A stretch of 9,734 bases of DNA, taken from the NCBI GenBank assembly GCA_012516115.1, contig JAAYXC010000256.1, positions 1 to 9,734 of the forward strand, read 5' to 3'. The DNA comes from Bacillota bacterium (GTDB lineage: Bacteria > Bacillota > UBA4882 > JAAYXC01). The translations under genes were made by a program, and so were the position numbers. Numbering within the stretch: position 1 is the stretch's first letter; each line of letters opens with the position of its first letter. The notes under the pieces are model-generated. The model did no database searches. It had not been told where the DNA came from and saw only the letters and a list, made by a program, of their open reading frames with translations. This document shows positions 9,001-9,734 of the stretch, one piece after another.

Positions 9001-9734
9001 TGGTCTTGGCGGCCACGACTACGAGTTACGTCCGGCAGACCACAATTAGTCCGGTGGCGGATATAAAAGTGGTTTCGGTCCCGCAGAATTTGGTCCTTGG
9101 GACCGGCGAAGAGCGGACCGTCGAGATCGGGCTGCGAAACGACGGTCTCCAGGTCGGTGAGGTCTTGGTGGTCCTGGACTGCGATGACTTCCTGAATGAT
9201 GGGCAGGTCGTCACCGTGGTTCCGGGCGAGGAAAGGACCGTCCAGTTCAATCTGGTGGTGCCGGAGGACCGGGAGAGCGGGGTTTATACGGCCAAAGTGA
9301 TGCTTGATGGTCGAGAAGTAGAGACTTTTCAGTATGAGGTAGAGGGAATTAAACTCCAGGTTGTGGCATCAACGGACAAGCAGGCCTATGTTAAAGGAGA
9401 CAATATCGTTCTATCACTACAGGTAACACAGATTGAAGGCGGGGATAATCTCCCACTTAAAGCAGTAGTCATATTCGGTGAGTTTGAAGAATCGAGAGAA
9501 TTTGATCTGAACGGTACGGAAACGCTAAATTTTAACATCCCGGCGACTTATTTCGGTCAAAAATTATTTTATGGATTCTATCACCGTGATACAGAACGTT
9601 CTCTATATCTTGACACCATGTATATTTACGAGGATTATCCACAAGTACTTATAATTACGGATAAACAATTATATCAGGCAGGAGACAATGTGCTAATTCA
9701 ACTTGTTCCGCATCAAGAAGGCTGGATCTTTTTA
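1..9734 (+). CDS. Giant secreted multidomain protein with N-terminal M23 peptidase, beta-propellers and Ig/CARDB/MG2-like modules (partial at both ends)
   Basis: One reading frame (first full codon at base 3; bases 1-2 belong to a split codon) runs without a stop to the window end, 3,244 codons. The translation makes domain sense throughout, so I see no frameshift. The visible order is signal segment, M23 metallopeptidase, M23-associated beta-sandwich, Ig-like repeats, Pro linker, GATase-like domain, an array of Ig/CARDB modules, two beta-propellers nested in an MG2-like module, five CARDB-like modules, then MG2-like modules. The export signal, FG-GAP calcium motifs and sandwich arrays point to an extracellular or cell-surface protein. 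Inferred role: cell-wall cleavage by the head, with the rest acting as stalk, adhesin or binding surface. No start codon is assigned: GTG at 12 is in frame but lies inside the hydrophobic core, and ATG at 87 would remove the signal. The C terminus, and hence any anchor or sorting signal, is outside the window. Base composition changes sharply near 1440 and 9350. The reading frame is very sure; the overall function is inferred. Confidence 0.95.
3..65 (+). other. Signal peptide hydrophobic core (N-terminal part missing)
   Basis: Residues 1-16 are an almost unbroken run of Leu, Val, Phe, Ile and Ala (LSCVLLLFAVFILLILY), followed by SQNLA and then YYRP. This is the h-region and c-region of a Sec signal peptide, with likely cleavage after A21; it could instead stay uncleaved as an N-terminal anchor. 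The basic n-region and start codon must be just upstream of the window. Cys3 precedes the hydrophobic core rather than following it, so it is not a lipobox. Confidence 0.8.
114..446 (+). other. M23 (LytM-type) zinc metallopeptidase domain
   Basis: Residues 38-148 follow the M23 pattern in order: a VSSTLGDYR opening (family form S-S-x-G-x-R), then FHRGIDIPG with H58 and D62 as the H-x3-D zinc ligands, a PVYSIMSGKA strand, YVHL with catalytic-type H93, IQVRDNQYVKG (family form V-x-x-G-x-V-x-x-G), and DHLHLQ with H125 and H127 as the HxH motif. It closes with NPLGYL, as in many relatives. Family knowledge: such enzymes hydrolyse peptide cross-bridges or stem peptides of peptidoglycan, with Zn held by His, Asp and the last His. 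All expected ligands are present, so an active enzyme is predicted. The segment between the SGK strand and YVHL is shorter than in classic LytM, and the usual GPHLHF is replaced by KEDHLHL, so this belongs to a divergent subgroup. The substrate (own wall, another cell's wall, or protein) cannot be told. Confidence 0.85.
471..1010 (+). other. M23-associated beta-sandwich region
   Basis: Residues 157-336 are beta-rich, with an alternating hydrophobic pattern and no transmembrane stretch. Recognisable blocks are YRIEFLIEDGEG followed by IYGPVETIRFD, then LIYDVTIAKQ, FHYWVTN, RYWNTKL and FKDGKYKVSVLAYDYKGN. As far as I recall, blocks of this kind follow the M23 domain in secreted M23 peptidases of several uncultured bacterial groups; this memory cannot be checked here. 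The last block resembles an Ig or fibronectin-III edge strand (DGxYxVxVxAxDxxGN). The role is probably structural, or it may position the peptidase. The whole stretch is AT-rich, with codons ending mostly in A or T. Confidence 0.6.
1011..1445 (+). other. Bacterial Ig-like domain
   Basis: Residues 337-481 start at DNFRPIVRRITIG and contain PGIYTITVEFSEPVKNPTMSI followed by a GIRTITVNAVDLNDNAL edge. This is the usual course of a bacterial Ig-like 'G-x-Y-x-V-x-V-x-F-S-x-P-V' plus 'D-x-x-x-N' sandwich found in surface proteins. No catalytic residues are evident. The tail (IDSQQLTRDINGVMQG) leads into the tandem repeats. G+C starts to climb here: row 1321-1380 is about 50% and row 1381-1440 about 42%, against about 37% at 1021-1080. 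Confidence 0.55.
1446..1706 (+). repeat. Tandem Ig-like repeat, copy 1
   Basis: Residues 482-568 form the first of two related ~86-residue units. They share the opening GPQIDLTCTG, the block ITYTVTDEDLESIALTV, a central stretch with a run of Thr, and a closing HKVIVTAVDKAKNPP then KKIEFVID. It is a beta-sandwich of the HYR/bacterial Ig type, with a structural spacer role. The DNA of the two copies is diverged, so this is an old duplication and not an identical DNA repeat. GC-rich codons begin at this unit. Confidence 0.6.
1707..1961 (+). repeat. Tandem Ig-like repeat, copy 2
   Basis: Residues 569-653 repeat the preceding unit: SPQIALTHSG matches GPQIDLTCTG, VSYTVTDKDLETITLTV matches ITYTVTDEDLESIALTV, and DYTVTLSATASDG then KTIKFTIKP matches the closing strands. 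The strongest match is the VTD(E/K)DLE(S/T)I core. It is a structural spacer and leads directly into the proline linker. Confidence 0.6.
1962..2033 (+). other. Pro/Thr-rich flexible linker
   Basis: Residues 654-677 are dominated by Pro with Lys, Thr, Arg and Gly (KPKPPRPTPTPPPP then GGEPP). The coding DNA here is a short imperfect run of CCG/ACT/CCT triplets. Linkers of this kind separate independently folding modules in secreted bacterial proteins. Here it divides the peptidase/Ig head from the rest. Confidence 0.8.
2091..2690 (+). other. Class I glutamine amidotransferase-like alpha/beta domain, probably non-catalytic
   Basis: Residues 697-896 show the alternating strand/helix course of the GATase1-like (ThuA, DUF4350, beta-galactosidase trimerisation) fold: KVGILQTG strand, WNDMKAFFNSIGYNAELIP helix-strand, KSLFVPTGG strand, EVKLAEYLEAGGTVVVFAQ helix and strand, and a C-terminal YPALISYPYGQGRVIVSTY hairpin followed by the helix DERRLFRDLLAWT. 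The nucleophile elbow after TVVVFAQ has no Cys, and I see no Cys-His-Glu triad, so glutaminase activity is unlikely. In secreted proteins such domains often accompany carbohydrate-active or cell-surface modules and probably bind ligands or partners. The specific subfamily is not assigned. Confidence 0.65.
2691..4613 (+). other. Array of about six Ig/CARDB-like beta-sandwich modules
   Basis: Residues 897-1537 are continuous beta-sandwich sequence. Approximate units start at res 897 (EIPEVKPGGSIALNV), 1014 (LAATVVMP), 1114 (AHRGEAIVEYTF), 1238 (NYEFTLLRQ), 1336 (LTPAVSLSGW) and 1436 (NNAEINAEFLG). Several have the CARDB/NEW3 signatures: 'P-x-x-V-x-x-G-x-x-V-x-x-x-L-x-V-x-N' at the start (AGETVSWRLVNTGG, VPYTEQFPVQLQVVNS) and 'L-x-P-G-x-x-x-x-F-x-I-x-V' or 'G-V-Y-P-V' near the end (LEPGSFYDFSITV, GPGVYPVILEA, SGIYRLAWEL). 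CARDB modules are spacers or adhesion modules in extracellular proteins. The units are strongly diverged from each other; borders are good to perhaps 10 residues. The stretch around res 1114-1240 is longer than one module and I cannot classify it well. Confidence 0.55.
4614..4748 (+). other. MG2-like domain, N-terminal half
   Basis: Residues 1538-1582 read VTATVRATTDKDYYLTGEPV, then VAEAEVQ, PVAGKLHLEVRHAV. The motif TDK-x-x-Y-x-x-G-(D/E)-x-V followed by 'P-V-x-x-x-x-x-x-x-V' is that of the MG2 (alpha-2-macroglobulin) type sandwich. Two further copies of the same motif occur at res 3124 and 3219. This copy stops after the strand LHLEV, and the expected remaining strands are absent until res 2572. 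Confidence 0.6.
4839..5978 (+). other. FG-GAP/PQQ-like beta-propeller with calcium-binding loops
   Basis: Residues 1613-1992 hold repeated units of about 46-58 residues: a strand ending in a D-x-D-G-D-G-x-x-E type loop, E(I/V)V strands, then '(A/L)-x-x-G-x-x-x-W' as in PQQ repeats. Calcium-type loops start at D1690 (DLDGDGIEE), D1748 (DYDGDGKIE), D1796 (DLNLDGSPE), D1842 (DLDNDGMAE), D1888 (DSNRDGMME) and D1971 (DVEGDGRLE). Two further units, near res 1624 and 1930, have lost the loop. That makes eight units. The N-terminal YRWKSS strand can complete the last unit, a velcro closure. FG-GAP/VCBS propellers occur in integrin-like and bacterial surface proteins and mediate ligand binding or adhesion. 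No enzymatic residues are evident. PQQ cofactor binding is not indicated. Confidence 0.8.
5985..7680 (+). other. Second, degenerate beta-propeller-like region
   Basis: Residues 1995-2560 are rich in Trp, Tyr, Gly and Asp and show irregular repeats in which a strand giving a displayed value is followed by a turn: YYDPFSGRFGSIPY, WNFATHTLTGPF, YRFNPVTMVLEPLL, LYDPVNDHLIHVG, CRLSTGEFEELAYLG, IYEPGLGERMIGYWSG and MDLATGRSWLAGQ. This pattern is like kelch, YVTN or WD40-type propellers. I count at least seven such turns, but the spacing is uneven and some blades may be missing or form separate sandwiches. It has no DxDGDG loops, unlike the propeller before it. The region ends in the Gly-rich linker GPAGTGGGVGTV. 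Function is unknown; ligand binding is the default guess for such folds. Confidence 0.5.
7716..7892 (+). other. MG2-like domain, C-terminal half
   Basis: Residues 2572-2630 read VREEVVWAADYRVDLAAGAV, then TATIEHLPPGQYRLEATL, and end in DFTVV. This is the second half of an MG2-like sandwich: a W-x-x-x-x-x-V-x-L-x-x-G strand pair, an L-x-P-G-x-Y-x-L-x-A-x-L strand, and a final F-T-V. There is no first half directly in front, because the Gly-rich linker precedes it. It fits as the continuation of the half at res 1538-1582, giving one domain of about 104 residues, close to the ~98 residues of the intact copy that starts at res 3116. Confidence 0.6.
7896..9347 (+). repeat. Five tandem CARDB/NEW3-like modules
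   Basis: Residues 2632-3115 split into five units of about 91-103 residues, starting at nt 7896, 8205, 8478, 8757 and 9039. Each has the order 'x-V-x-x-x-x-(V/I)-x-N-x-G' (ASVVNLSP, AWVRNTGLVG, VVLKNTGRLP, INISNLGLLG, IGLRNDGLQVG), then a 'V-x-L-x-P-G-E-x-R' or equivalent turn (FHLAPGESRK, VTLAPGEERIF, VNLGVGSSARF, VTLASGETLRT, VTVVPGEERTV), then closing strands with 'G-x-Y-x-(F/A)'. This is the CARDB/NEW3 pattern (cell adhesion related or NPCBM-associated Ig-like). The role is probably a rigid stalk. The copies share patterns but little identity, so the DNA is not an obvious tandem repeat. The stretch is GC-rich until its end. Confidence 0.7.
9348..9641 (+). other. MG2-like domain (complete)
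   Basis: Residues 3116-3213 read IKLQVVASTDKQAYVKGDNI, LSLQV, LPLKAVVIFG, ETLNFNIPATYFGQKLFYGF and a final strand LYLDTMYIYED. The TDK-x-x-Y-x-x-G-D-x-(I/V) opening is shared with res 1546 and res 3219. The fold is expected to be the alpha-2-macroglobulin MG2 type sandwich. Its first codons coincide with the fall in G+C from about 58% (row 9241) to about 43% (rows 9301-9361) and then 37% (rows 9481-9541). Confidence 0.6.
9642..9734 (+). other. MG2-like domain (truncated by window end)
   Basis: Residues 3214-3244 (VLIITDKQLYQAGDNVLIQL, then VPHQEGWIFL) repeat the TDK-x-x-Y-x-x-G-D-x-V opening of the module just before it, about 95 residues upstream. The rest lies outside the window, so the protein continues with at least one more module of this family. 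Confidence 0.6.

Noticed and set aside
1..9734. tRNA, rRNA, CRISPR array, insertion sequence, promoter or terminator
   Set aside because: No tRNA-like fold, direct-repeat/spacer pattern, transposase sequence, inverted terminal repeats or stem-loop plus T-run was noticed, and there is no non-coding stretch to hold one.

Overview
The window is occupied by one gene. Reading the + strand with codons starting at base 3 gives 3,244 consecutive sense codons up to base 9734, with no stop. The window therefore holds an internal slice of a giant gene (more than about 350 kDa in this part alone), open at both ends. The start codon lies just upstream, because the first residues are already the hydrophobic core of a signal peptide. 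The stop lies downstream, because the last domain is cut. No intergenic DNA, RNA gene, promoter, terminator, insertion sequence or CRISPR array was seen. Residue n of the visible protein starts at nucleotide 3n.

The layout from N to C terminus is as follows: a secretory signal segment (res 1-21); an M23/LytM-type zinc metallopeptidase domain with its metal and catalytic residues intact (38-148); an M23-associated beta-sandwich region and an Ig-like domain (157-481); two tandem Ig-like repeats (482-653); a Pro/Thr linker (654-677); a glutamine-amidotransferase-like alpha/beta domain without an obvious nucleophile (697-896); about six Ig/CARDB-type modules (897-1537); the first half of an MG2-like (alpha-2-macroglobulin type) sandwich (1538-1582); a calcium-binding FG-GAP/PQQ-like beta-propeller (1613-1992); a second, degenerate propeller-like region (1995-2560); the second half of the MG2-like sandwich (2572-2630); five CARDB/NEW3-like modules (2632-3115); and one complete plus one truncated MG2-like module (3116-end). 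This reads as a secreted or surface-displayed modular giant protein: a peptidoglycan-hydrolase-like head on a long stalk of sandwich and propeller modules that could serve adhesion or reach.

Base composition is strikingly uneven. The first ~1.4 kb and last ~0.4 kb are AT-rich (sampled 60-base rows 32-45% G+C), while the core is mostly GC-rich (sampled rows 58-67%, with some lower ones). The changes fall close to domain borders, which suggests the core was assembled or acquired as a block.

The organism is a bacterium whose lineage I cannot fix from one gene. Giant secreted modular proteins are known from candidate phyla such as Omnitrophota and from several other uncultured lineages; this is only a suggestion.
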